Source: Blastococcus aggregatus
GTDB lineage: Bacteria; Actinomycetota; Actinomycetes; Mycobacteriales; Geodermatophilaceae
Direction of reading: 5' to 3'
DNA: 64,000 nucleotides
Assembly: GCF_900221005.1 (NCBI RefSeq)
Contig: NZ_OBQI01000005.1
Location: 1-64,000, forward strand
In this document: positions 36,540 to 44,537 of the stretch, piece after piece
How positions within the stretch are numbered: the stretch's first letter is position 1
Layout: each line of letters begins with the position of its first letter
Program-made: the position numbers and the translations under genes
Notes under the pieces: generated by a model
The model's input: only the letters and a program-made list of their open reading frames with translations
The model's database searches: none
What the model was told of the DNA's origin: nothing

Positions 36540-39124
36540 CAGACCTCCACCAGCCCGAGGTCGAGCACGAGCTCGCCGGTGACGCCCTCGGGTGCTGCGG
36601 CGTGCAGCTCGATCACCGAGCCGCCGGGCAGGTCCTCGACCACCCGCAGCGGCACGTGGGTGTCGGCCTTCGCCCCGATCGGGAACCAGCGCATCGGTTC
36701 GCCGTCGCGCAGCAGCAGCACGTAGACCAGCTCCCCGGTGGAGTTGCCGCCGCGGAAGTACAGCGCCTGGGCGGAGCAGCCCGAGGGGACGGTGTAGCGC
36801 AGCGCCGCGTCGATCGGGCCGGGCTTGGTCAGCCCCTCCCCGCTGATCGGGTAGACGCCGTGCAGGAAACGGGGTGTGCTCTTCACGCGGGTGCTCCTCT
36901 TCCGGGACGGGCTGCGGGGCTCGGTGCCGGCCGGTGGACGGTGGGCGGTCGGTCGGGGCTGGGTGGCGGCGTCGGGGGGCGGGATCAGTTCCTCGGGCCC
37001 GCCGACGCGGGTGACGGCGACGGCGCAGACCTTGAATGCGGGCATCTTCGACGTCGGGTCGAGCGCGGGGTCGGTGAGCGCGTTGGCGCTGGACCCGCCG
37101 CCCCAGTGGAAGGGCGCGAAGACGACGTCGGGCCGGATCGCGTCGGTGACCTGGGCGTGGAAGCGCGCCCGGCCGCGGCGGGTGGCCAGCTCCACCACGT
37201 CGTCCTGCGCGATCCCCAGGCGCCGGGCCAGGTCGGGGTGCAGCTCGGCGCGCGGCGTCGGTGCGATGAGCGAGAGGCTGCGCGAGCGCCGGGTCTGCGT
37301 GCCGGACTGGTACTGGGCGAGCACCCGGCCGGTGGTGAGCACGTAGGGGTACTCGCCGTCCGGCGGCTCGTGCGCCTCGACGTGCTCGACCCGCAGGAAG
37401 CGGGCCCGCCCGTCGGGGGTGGCGAAGCGCTCGGTGAACAGCCGCGGCGTCCCGGGGTGCTCCGGCGACGGGCACGGCCAGAAGACGCCGTCCTCGTCGT
37501 CGATGCGCGCGTAGCTGATGCCCGCGTAGTCGGCCGTCCCGCCGGAGCTGGCCCGGCCCAGCTCCCCGAAGACCGTCTCGGGGTCGCCGCTGAACAGCGC
37601 GCCGGCGCCCAGGCGCTCGGCCAGGGTGGCGAGCAGCTGCAGGTCGTCCGGGACGCCGGCCGGGGGGTCCAGCGCCCGGCGCCGGCGGATCACCCGGCCC
37701 TCGAGGTTGGTCATCGTGCCGGCCTCCTCCGCCCACATGGCGCTGGGCAGCACGACGTCGGCGAGCTCGGCGGTCTCGGAGAGGAAGAAGTCGCTGACCA
37801 CGAGGAAGTCCAGGTCGCGCAGCCGGCTGATCACCCGGCGGGCGTCGGGTGCGCTGACCGCGACGTTCGACGCCAGCACCAGCAGCGTCCGGACGCCGCC
37901 CTCGGTGCCGAGGGCGTCGAGCAGCTCGAAGGCGCTGCGGCCGGGCATCGGCAAATCGTCGGGGTCCACGCCCCAGACGGCCGCGACGTGCGCGCGGGCG
38001 GCGGGATCGGCCAGCGAGCGGTAGCCGGGCAGCTGGTCGGCCTTCTGCCCGTGCTCGCGCCCACCCTGCCCGTTGCCCTGGCCGGTGACCGTGCCCCAGC
38101 CACTGCCGGGCCTGCCGGGCAGCCCCAGGGCCAGCGCCAGGTTGATCCACGCCTGCGCGGTGTCGGTGCCGCTGCGGTGCTGCTCCGCGCCGCGGGCGGT
38201 CAGGATGATCGCCTTCTCCGCCCGGGCGAGGGTGAGGAGCGTGCGGCGCTGCTGCTCGACGGGGACGCCGGTGAGCCGCTCGACCCGGTCGGGCCAGTAG
38301 GCGGCGACACCGGCGCGGACGTCGTCGAAGCCGGTGGTCCGCTCGGCGACGTACGCCTCGTCGACCAGACCCTCGGCGATCGCGAGGTGCAGCAGCCCGT
38401 TCGCCAGGGCCAGGTCCGTGCCCGGGAGCGGCTGGAGGTGGAGCTCTGCGTGCCGGGCGGTCGCGGTGCGCCGGGGGTCGACGACGACGTGCTGCGCGCC
38501 GCGCTCGCGTCCGGCGTCGAACCACTGCATCGCCGGCGGCATGGTGTCCGCGGGGTTGGACCCGACCAGGACGACGACGTCGGCCCCGGCGATGTCGCTG
38601 AGCGGGAAGGGCATGCCGCGGTCCAGGCCGAAGGCCCGGTTGGCCGCGCCGGCCGCGGAGCTCATGCAGAACCGGCCGTTGTAGTCGATGGCGCTGGTGC
38701 GCAGCGCCACCCGGGCGAACTTGCCGAACTGGTAGGCCTGCTCGTTGGTGAGCGAGCCGCCGCCGAAGCAGCCGACGGCGTCGCGGCCGTAGGTGCGCTG
38801 GGTGCGCCCGATCGCCTCGATCACCCGGCCGAGGGCGTCGTCCCAGGTGCTCTCGACCAGCGGGCTGGTCCGGTCGCCGGGAGTCGCGCGGACCAGCGGG
38901 CGCAGCAGCCGCTCCGGGTGGTCGAGCAGCTCGACCGACGACCACCCCTTCGAGCACAGGCCGCCGCGGTTGGTCGGGAAGTCCAGCGGCACGAGGGTCG
39001 CCGGGCGGTCCCCGGCGGTGACCGCCATGCCGCACTGCAGCGAGCAGTACGGGCAGTGCGTCGCCGTCGCGCGGACGGACCCCGCGCCGCGTTCGGCGGA
39101 CTCGGGGACGACGGCGGCGGGCAC
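36539..39124 (-). CDS. nasA: Assimilatory nitrate reductase with C-terminal extension
   Basis: A molybdopterin oxidoreductase reducing nitrate to nitrite. The [4Fe-4S] cysteines are C24, C27, C31 and C57; the Mo-bisMGD binding and C-terminal aspartate-decarboxylase-like domain (DDVVELATRRGRARF) follow to about residue 710. After a Pro/Arg-rich linker (about 715-746) comes a distinct ~115-residue domain (VKSTPRFLHGVYPISGEG...) with no stop between. That domain is usually, as far as I recall, a separate small protein in actinobacterial nas clusters. The GTG at 39124 starts just before the cysteine motif. Divergent from a TetR gene. Confidence 0.9.
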   Translation of the reverse strand: MPAAVVPESAERGAGSVRATATHCPYCSLQCGMAVTAGDRPATLVPLDFPTNRGGLCSKGWSSVELLDHPERLLRPLVRATPGDRTSPLVESTWDDALGRVIEAIGRTQRTYGRDAVGCFGGGSLTNEQAYQFGKFARVALRTSAIDYNGRFCMSSAAGAANRAFGLDRGMPFPLSDIAGADVVVLVGSNPADTMPPAMQWFDAGRERGAQHVVVDPRRTATARHAELHLQPLPGTDLALANGLLHLAIAEGLVDEAYVAERTTGFDDVRAGVAAYWPDRVERLTGVPVEQQRRTLLTLARAEKAIILTARGAEQHRSGTDTAQAWINLALALGLPGRPGSGWGTVTGQGNGQGGREHGQKADQLPGYRSLADPAARAHVAAVWGVDPDDLPMPGRSAFELLDALGTEGGVRTLLVLASNVAVSAPDARRVISRLRDLDFLVVSDFFLSETAELADVVLPSAMWAEEAGTMTNLEGRVIRRRRALDPPAGVPDDLQLLATLAERLGAGALFSGDPETVFGELGRASSGGTADYAGISYARIDDEDGVFWPCPSPEHPGTPRLFTERFATPDGRARFLRVEHVEAHEPPDGEYPYVLTTGRVLAQYQSGTQTRRSRSLSLIAPTPRAELHPDLARRLGIAQDDVVELATRRGRARFHAQVTDAIRPDVVFAPFHWGGGSSANALTDPALDPTSKMPAFKVCAVAVTRVGGPEELIPPPDAATQPRPTAHRPPAGTEPRSPSRKRSTRVKSTPRFLHGVYPISGEGLTKPGPIDAALRYTVPSGCSAQALYFRGGNSTGELVYVLLLRDGEPMRWFPIGAKADTHVPLRVVEDLPGGSVIELHAAAPEGVTGELVLDLGLVEV
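36884..36900 (-). promoter_or_regulatory. Internal ribosome-binding site and GTG within nasA
   Basis: On the minus strand a perfect AGAGGAG (36900-36894) sits 7 nt before an in-frame GTG (36886-36884) at codon 747 of nasA. Starting there gives a 115-residue protein identical to the NasA C-terminal domain. So the domain could be made alone, in excess over the fusion. Confidence 0.65.
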
Positions 39125-39275
39125 GGGACGAGCCTCGGCGGCGGTCGTTTCCCCGTGTGCACGACGGCGTCAACGCTGGGTGCACAGGACCTCACACGAC
39201 CTCGGCCGCCGCGGTGAGCAGCCCGGGGTGCACGATCGTCGGAGAACAGTCGCGATCGAGGAGAAGAGGGCAGCC

Positions 39276-40070
39276 GTGAGCGAGCCCCGCGAGGACGCCG
39301 ACCCCGACAGCCCGGAGGGGCGCGGTGGAGCGGCCGCAGTGCTGACGGCCGCCACCCCCGGGTCGGGGCGGGGCGCGCTGGACCGCCGCCGGATCCTCGG
39401 CGCGGCCGTCGAGTTCATCGACGCGCAGGGCCTCGCCGCCCTCACCATGCGCCGGCTGGGCGCCCACCTCGGCGTCGAGGCCATGGCCCTCTACCGCTAC
39501 GTCCCCAGCCGGGAGAACCTGCTCGACGGCGTGGTCGAGGCCGTCATCGACGAGCTCTACGGCGACCCCGACGTCCACCTCCAGCCCGGGCACGGCTGGC
39601 AGGACTACCTGCAGCGCCTGGCCCACGGCGTCCGCCGGATCGCCCTGGCCCATCCCGAGGTCTTCCCGCTGGTCGCCACCCGTCCCCCGGCGGCGCCGTG
39701 GGTGCGGCCGCCGCTGCGCAGCCTGCGGTGGGTGGAGTCGTTCCTGGTGGCGCTGATCGACAGCGGCTTCAGCCAGGAGGCGGCGGTGTCGGCGTACCGG
39801 GCGTACTCCAGCTTCCTGCTCGGTCACCTGCTGCTGGAGGTCTCGCAGAAGGGCGTGGCGGTCAACGCCGAGGACAAGCCGGACGGCGTTCCGGCGGCCC
39901 AGGAGGCGGTGGACCTGAGCCAGTACCCGACGGTCGTGCGGCTGGAGCCGCTGCTGTCGCTGGACGAGTCGGCGGCGGAGTTCGAGGAGGCGCTGGAGAA
40001 CCTGCTCGAGCGCCTGGAGCTGGTGCTGCGCGAGGGCCGGACCCCGCGGCGGGGCGACACGCGCGACTGA
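39276..40070 (+). CDS. TetR/AcrR-family regulator with TetR_C-type domain
   Basis: A 264-residue regulator: a disordered acidic N-terminal tail (about 1-35), then HTH (about 40-95: LTMRRLGAHLGVEAMALYRYVPSRENLLDGVV) and a tetracycline-repressor-like helical C-terminal domain. The GTG at 39276 has GAAGAGGG 5 nt upstream. It is divergent from nasA, 151 nt away, but NnaR is the better candidate for nitrate control; its true target is unknown. Confidence 0.85.
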   Translation: MSEPREDADPDSPEGRGGAAAVLTAATPGSGRGALDRRRILGAAVEFIDAQGLAALTMRRLGAHLGVEAMALYRYVPSRENLLDGVVEAVIDELYGDPDVHLQPGHGWQDYLQRLAHGVRRIALAHPEVFPLVATRPPAAPWVRPPLRSLRWVESFLVALIDSGFSQEAAVSAYRAYSSFLLGHLLLEVSQKGVAVNAEDKPDGVPAAQEAVDLSQYPTVVRLEPLLSLDESAAEFEEALENLLERLELVLREGRTPRRGDTRD

Positions 40071-40092
40071 TCGGCTAAACGTGCAGCGGGCT

Positions 40093-40117
40093 GTTTACGT
40101 CGTAAACGGCCGGGCAT
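40093..40117 (+). promoter_or_regulatory. SigB/SigF-like stress promoter
   Basis: GTTT (40093-40096), 15 nt, then GGGCAT (40112-40117) fits the actinobacterial SigB/SigF-type consensus GTTT-N14-17-GGGTAT with one change. It lies 89 nt before the PRC-barrel/DUF2382 gene, a stress-type protein. The -35 half also forms a small palindrome GTTTAC-GTC-GTAAAC. Confidence 0.6.
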
Positions 40118-40205
40118 GGCTGGAAGCGACCCTCGGCGGTGAGCACCTACCCCCGGGGAGAGACAGCGACCCGCAATCCCAGCCCTGAACCCGCGAGGAG
40201 CGCAC

Positions 40206-40982
40206 GTGATCACCGAACAGCAGCTCAGCACCGTCATCGGCAGCACCGCCCACGGAGCGGACGGCAAGCTCGGCACCGTCGGCGAGGTCTACCTCGACGA
40301 CGAGACCGGCCGTCCCGAGTGGGCGACCGTCCGCACCGGCATGTTCGGCACGAAGGAGTCCTTCGTCCCGCTCGCCGAGGCCGACCTGTCCGGCAGCGAC
40401 CTCCGCCTGCCCTACGACAAGGACAAGGTCAAGAACGCGCCGCAGATCGACACCGACGGTCACCTCTCCCCCGACGAGGAGGCCGACCTCTACCGCTACT
40501 ACGGCGTCGGCACGGGCACGCAGTTCGCCGACACCACGACGACGACGACGGACCGCACCAACACCCACGGCACGGTCGGCCACGACACCTCCGGCCCGAC
40601 CACCGACGACGCCATGACCCGCTCCGAGGAGCACCTCCGCGTCGGCACCGAGCGCGTGGAGGCCGGCCGCGCCCGGCTGCGCAAGTACGTGGTCAGCGAG
40701 AACGTCACGCAGACCGTGCCGGTCACCCACGAGGAGATCCGGCTCGAGCGCGAGCCGATCACCGACGCCAACGTCGGCAGTGCCCTCGACGGGCCGGCCA
40801 TCTCCGAGGAGGAGCACGAGGTCGTCCTGCACGCCGAGCGCGCCGTCGTGGACAAGGAGGCCGTCCCGGTCGAGCGGGTGCGCCTGGACACCCAGACGGT
40901 CACGGAGCAGGAGACTGTCGACGAGACGGTCCGCAAGGAGCAGATCGAGCTCGACGACGAGACCACCACTCGCCGGAGCTGA
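40206..40982 (+). CDS. PRC-barrel and DUF2382 protein
   Basis: 258 residues. The N-terminal PRC-barrel (about 8-85) is followed by a Thr-rich linker containing a run of six threonines, then a DUF2382 domain (about 145-250) with repeated EVxVxKEPV-like strands (VTQTVPVTHEEIRLEREPI). DUF2382 proteins are linked to stress tolerance in actinobacteria and Deinococcus; the mechanism is unknown. The GTG at 40206 has GAGGAG 5 nt upstream. Probably one unit with the membrane protein that follows. Confidence 0.88.
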   Translation: MITEQQLSTVIGSTAHGADGKLGTVGEVYLDDETGRPEWATVRTGMFGTKESFVPLAEADLSGSDLRLPYDKDKVKNAPQIDTDGHLSPDEEADLYRYYGVGTGTQFADTTTTTTDRTNTHGTVGHDTSGPTTDDAMTRSEEHLRVGTERVEAGRARLRKYVVSENVTQTVPVTHEEIRLEREPITDANVGSALDGPAISEEEHEVVLHAERAVVDKEAVPVERVRLDTQTVTEQETVDETVRKEQIELDDETTTRRS

Positions 40983-41060
40983 TCCTCGCGGCGGCGCGGG
41001 TCCCGACCCGCGCCGCCGCCGCTCCGCCACCGACCGCCCCTCCCTCTGGAGCACCTCCCC

Positions 41061-41669
41061 ATGGCCTCACCCGACCCCACGTCCACCGACACCCCCGGCG
41101 CCTCGGCGACCCGGGGCGCGGCACGCGACGCCGTCGACGCGCAGCGGTCCCGCTACGGCGGCCTCAAGTGGGGCGCCGCCTTCTTCGGCTGGCTCTCCGC
41201 CAACGGCCTCGCCGTCCTGCTGGTCGCGCTGCTCAGCGCCGGTGGCGTCGCCATCGGGCTGACCCAGGGCCTCGACTCCACCGACGAGGCTGCCGACCAG
41301 GCCGACACCATCGGCCTCGCCGGCGGGATCGTGCTGCTCGTCGTGCTGTTCCTCGCCTACCTCGCCGGCGGCTACGTGGCCGGCCGGATGGCGCGCTTCG
41401 ACGGCGCCCGTCAGGGCATCGCGGTGTGGGTCATCGGCCTGGCCGTCGTGCTCGTGCTCGCCGTCGCGGGGCTGCTCTTCGGCGCCGAGTACAACGTGCT
41501 GGAGCGCCTCGACCTGCCGCGCATCCCGATCGACGAGGGCACCGCGACGACCGGCGGCATCATCGCGCTGGTCGCCGTCCTGGTCGCCACCCTGCTGGGC
41601 GCGATCCTCGGGGGGAAGCTCGGCGAGCGCTACCACCGCAAGATCGACCGGGCGGGCTTCACCGCCTGA
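41061..41669 (+). CDS. Four-helix membrane protein
   Basis: A 202-residue protein with an N-terminal soluble tail rich in Thr, Pro and Ala (1-35), and four hydrophobic helices (about 40-68, 85-108, 118-142, 165-190) including glycine-zipper-like segments. No family I can name; it is reminiscent of small stress membrane proteins found next to DUF2382 genes. ATG at 41061; GGAGCACC precedes it. 78 nt after the PRC-barrel gene and followed by a strong terminator hairpin. Confidence 0.78.
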   Translation: MASPDPTSTDTPGASATRGAARDAVDAQRSRYGGLKWGAAFFGWLSANGLAVLLVALLSAGGVAIGLTQGLDSTDEAADQADTIGLAGGIVLLVVLFLAYLAGGYVAGRMARFDGARQGIAVWVIGLAVVLVLAVAGLLFGAEYNVLERLDLPRIPIDEGTATTGGIIALVAVLVATLLGAILGGKLGERYHRKIDRAGFTA

Positions 41670-41684
41670 GCGACCCGCACCCCC

Positions 41685-41719
41685 GACGGGGGCCGTCCCT
41701 CCCGGGGGCGGCCCCCGTC
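41685..41719 (+). terminator. Terminator hairpin after the stress-protein unit
   Basis: GACGGGGGCCG (41685-41695) pairs perfectly with CGGCCCCCGTC (41709-41719), 11 bp around a 13-nt loop, 16 nt after the membrane-protein stop. It lacks a U-run, as is usual for GC-rich actinobacterial terminators. Confidence 0.75.
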
Positions 41720-41749
41720 GTCGCGTCCGGGGCGTGGTCGAATGCCGGG

Positions 41750-42397
41750 GTGACCCCAGGACCCACCATCCGGCGGATCGACGACCCGGACGAGGAGGGC
41801 CCCGACGTCCGCCCGGCCGAGAACCGCGACGTCCCCCGCATCGCCGCCACGCTGACCGTCGCGCTGGCCGACTCCCGCTGGACCCGCTGGGCGCTGCCCG
41901 ACGACGGCCGGATGCAGCGGCTCACCCGACTGCACGAGCTGGACGCCGGGCACCGCGGGGTGGCGACCGGCAGCACCTGGGTCACCGACGACGTCGACGC
42001 CGTCGCCGCCTGGCAGCCGCCGGCGGGCACCGCGCCGCTGCCGGACGACGTCGCCCGGGCGCTGGCGCAGGAGCTCCCCCACATCGCCGGCAGTCGCGCC
42101 CGGATCGTGGCCGAGACCGACGCCCTGGTCGGCGCCGCCCGGCCGTCGGAGCCGCACTGGTGGCTGGCCCACCTCGGGGTGCGGCCGTCGTCCCGCCGAC
42201 GCGGGCTCGCTGCGGCCGTGCTCGCGCCGGTCGTCGTCCGCTGCGACACGATGCAGGAGGTGGCGGCTGCCGCCGTCTTCTCCTGGGCCAACGTGCGCTT
42301 CCTGCGCGGCTTCGGGTTCGAGGTCACCGAGGAGCTGCGGACCTCCGACGACGAGCTCCCCCTGTGGGTGGTGGCCCGGCAGCCCCTGCCGCGCTGA
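41750..42397 (+). CDS. GNAT-family N-acetyltransferase
   Basis: A 215-residue acetyltransferase. The core WWLAHLGVRPSSRRRGLAAAVLAPVV contains the RRRGLA acetyl-CoA loop; NVRFLRGFGFEV is the terminal strand. The substrate is unknown. GTG at 41750; no strong Shine-Dalgarno. Confidence 0.82.
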   Translation: MTPGPTIRRIDDPDEEGPDVRPAENRDVPRIAATLTVALADSRWTRWALPDDGRMQRLTRLHELDAGHRGVATGSTWVTDDVDAVAAWQPPAGTAPLPDDVARALAQELPHIAGSRARIVAETDALVGAARPSEPHWWLAHLGVRPSSRRRGLAAAVLAPVVVRCDTMQEVAAAAVFSWANVRFLRGFGFEVTEELRTSDDELPLWVVARQPLPR

Positions 42398-42409
42398 CCT
42401 CGTGCGCCC

Positions 42410-42415
42410 TAGGGT
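42410..42415 (+). promoter_or_regulatory. -10 box of leaderless peroxidase-like gene
   Basis: TAGGGT ends 7 nt before the ATG at 42423, and no Shine-Dalgarno is present between them, so transcription should begin at or next to the start codon. Confidence 0.55.
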
Positions 42416-42422
42416 CGCGGTC

Positions 42423-43016
42423 ATGTTCGAGGTCCCCCCGCGAGACTCGCTGCCCGACGACCTGCGCGCCCGCCTCGACCAGGTCGAGGAGAAGTCCGGC
42501 TTCGTGCCGAACATCTTCCTCAGCCTGGCCCGCCGTCCCGCGGAGTGGCGGGCGTTCTTCGCCTACCACGACGCGCTCATGGACAAGGACACCCCGGGGC
42601 TCCCCACGGCGGACCGGGAGCTGATCGTCGTCGCCACCAGCGCGGAGAACCGCTGCCTGTACTGCGTCGTCGCCCATGGCGCGATCCTCCGCATCCGGGC
42701 CCGCAACCCGCGGCTCGCCGACCAGGTGGCCACCGACTGGCGCAAGGCGGAGATCGACGACCGGCAGCGCGCCGTGCTCGACGTCGCCATCCGGTTCACG
42801 CGGGAGCCGTGGACGGTGACGCCTGCGGTCCTCGAGTCGCTGCACGCGCACGGCCTGACCCAGGACGACATCTGGGACGTCGGCGCCATCAGCGCGTTCT
42901 TCGCGATGTCGAATCGGCTCGTGCACCTGACCGCCACCATGCCGAACGAGGAGTTCTACCTGATGGGGCGGGTGCCCCGGTCGCGGGCGGACGGCGGGGA
43001 CGTCGCCGCCGGCTGA
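42423..43016 (+). CDS. AhpD-like peroxidase-related protein (carboxymuconolactone decarboxylase fold)
   Basis: 197 residues with the AhpD redox site C78-L-Y-C81 and H85 (NRCLYCVVAHG), plus the helical core (LTQDDIWDVGAISAFFAMSNRL) of the uncharacterised peroxidase-related family. It probably reduces peroxides using a thiol or dihydrolipoyl partner, which is not encoded nearby. The ATG at 42423 is preferred over an in-frame upstream codon because the -10 box lies between them. Confidence 0.87.
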   Translation: MFEVPPRDSLPDDLRARLDQVEEKSGFVPNIFLSLARRPAEWRAFFAYHDALMDKDTPGLPTADRELIVVATSAENRCLYCVVAHGAILRIRARNPRLADQVATDWRKAEIDDRQRAVLDVAIRFTREPWTVTPAVLESLHAHGLTQDDIWDVGAISAFFAMSNRLVHLTATMPNEEFYLMGRVPRSRADGGDVAAG

Positions 43017-43032
43017 CCGCCGCCGGGCCCGC

Positions 43033-43497
43033 TCAGGCGCAGATCCAGCCGCTCGTGAGGGCCGGCCACGCCTCGACGCTGTCCCCGTCGACGGCGTAGG
43101 CCGTCGAGAAGTCGTCCGCCAGCCACAGTGCGACCCCGGTGCCGTGCTGCCAGCCGGTGGTGATCGCGTCGTCGGGCAGCTCGGCATCGGGATCGAACGA
43201 CCCGTCGGTGCGCTCGGCGAAGACCCCCTCGGGGTCGCGCACGAACGAGTGCCCGGCGTTCTCGGTGCCGCCGTCCGGCGGCCAGTGGATCTCCAGGATC
43301 AGGGCACTGTCCATGTCGCAGTGGGTCTCGCCCTCGTAGATCCGGATCACCGATGCCGGAAGCTCCTGGTCGCGCTCCCACCCCGCCTGCAGCCCGTCGT
43401 GGTCGCCGGTCAGCAACCGCTCGTGGTCGTCGCTGCCGCACGCGGACGTGGCGAGCACGAGCAGCGCGAGGAGCGGAGCCCAGCCGCGAGCGGTCAC
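43033..43497 (-). CDS. Putative secreted lipoprotein
   Basis: 154 residues from a GTG at 43497. A hydrophobic signal (LLALLVLATSAC) ends in a cysteine that could be lipidated, although the residue at -3 is Thr, a weak lipobox. The mature part contains a second Cys pair (THCDMD near 68, terminal WICA) and no known domain. Function unknown. Convergent with the peroxidase-like gene. Confidence 0.7.
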   Translation of the reverse strand: MTARGWAPLLALLVLATSACGSDDHERLLTGDHDGLQAGWERDQELPASVIRIYEGETHCDMDSALILEIHWPPDGGTENAGHSFVRDPEGVFAERTDGSFDPDAELPDDAITTGWQHGTGVALWLADDFSTAYAVDGDSVEAWPALTSGWICA

Positions 43498-43581
43498 GCG
43501 CTCATCGTGGTGGCCGGCCAGCAAGCCGCTCCAGGCCGCAACCCGATTGCCGCCGAACGGAGACCTTCCGACGCGCGCGGG

Positions 43582-44523
43582 TCACCGGCTCGGCGTCGCG
43601 GGCGGGGCGGACCGCACGCGGAGGGCCAGCCCCGCGCAGGCGATGACGGCGACCCCGCCGAGGAGCGTGCCGGCCGAGAGGTGCTCCCCCAGCAGCAGGC
43701 CGGCCCAGACGAGGGTCAGCACCGGCTGCACGAGCTGCATCTGGCTGACCCGCGCCATCGGGCCGATCGCCAGGCCCCGGTACCAGGCGAAGAACCCCAG
43801 GAACATGCTGATGCACGCGAGGTAGCCGAAGGCGGCCCACTGGCCCGGCGTGCCGGTCGGTGGCTCCTGCACCGCGGAGACCAGCGCGAGGGCGCCGGTC
43901 ACGGGCAGGCCGAGGACCAGCGCCCACGAGATCGTCTGCCACGCGCCGAGCTCCCGGGCGAGCAGGCCCCCCTCGGCGTAGCCGGCCGCGGCCGCGAGGA
44001 CCGCCCCGAACAGCAGCAGGTCGGCCCGGTGCAGCGACCCGAGGCTCCCCGACGACCCCGCGGCGAAGCCCACGGCGGCGAGCGCGCCGGCGGCGGTCGC
44101 GATCCAGAACGCCGTCGGCGGCCGCTCGGCCGTCCGGAGCACGGCGACGACCGCCGTGGCCGCGGGCAGCAGCGCGATGACGACGGCGCCGTGGCTCGCC
44201 GGCGTCGTCGTCAGCGCGAACGACGTCAGCAGCGGGAAGCCGGCCACGACACCGCCGGCCACCACGGCGAGGCGGGCCCACTGGGCGCCGCTCGGCCGGC
44301 GCTGGCGGGTGACCGCCAGGGCCACCCCGGCCAGGACGGCGGCGACCACCGCCCGGCCGGACCCGATGAACAGCGGCGCGAGCCCGTCCACCGCGACACG
44401 GGTGAACGGCACCGTGAACGAGAAGGCGAGCACTCCGAGCAGGCCCCAGGCCAGCCCGGCAGCCGGTGGGGGTGCCGGTATCGCGAGGGAACGGGAGGCG
44501 GTAGCGCTATCCTGCGTCGACAT
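43582..44523 (-). CDS. EamA/DMT-family transporter
   Basis: 313 residues with ten predicted helices in two EamA repeats (GVLAFSFTVPFTRVAVDGL near 32-50; VQPVLTLVWAGLLLGEHLS near 270). Likely an exporter of amino-acid-like metabolites. Its ATG (44523-44521) overlaps by two bases with the ATG of the divergent MocR regulator, which is almost certainly its controller. No Shine-Dalgarno; TATCGT (44534-44529, minus) sits 5 nt upstream. Confidence 0.87.
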   Translation of the reverse strand: MSTQDSATASRSLAIPAPPPAAGLAWGLLGVLAFSFTVPFTRVAVDGLAPLFIGSGRAVVAAVLAGVALAVTRQRRPSGAQWARLAVVAGGVVAGFPLLTSFALTTTPASHGAVVIALLPAATAVVAVLRTAERPPTAFWIATAAGALAAVGFAAGSSGSLGSLHRADLLLFGAVLAAAAGYAEGGLLARELGAWQTISWALVLGLPVTGALALVSAVQEPPTGTPGQWAAFGYLACISMFLGFFAWYRGLAIGPMARVSQMQLVQPVLTLVWAGLLLGEHLSAGTLLGGVAVIACAGLALRVRSAPPATPSR

Positions 44524-44537
44524 GGGTGACGATAGCG
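44505..44537. promoter_or_regulatory. Inverted repeat spanning two divergent start codons
   Basis: CGCTATC (44505-44511) and GATAGCG (44531-44537) form a perfect 7-bp inverted repeat 19 nt apart. Between them lies CATG, which serves as start codon on both strands. Each arm contains the -10 box for one direction: TATCCT (+, 44508-44513) and TATCGT (-, 44534-44529). A MocR dimer bound here would govern both leaderless genes. Confidence 0.65.

Noticed and set aside
39147..39174. GlnR-box-like sequence upstream of nasA (GAAAC with upstream TGCAC on the minus strand)
   Set aside because: Only one half-site matches well and the spacing is off by one; too weak to call without a matrix scan.
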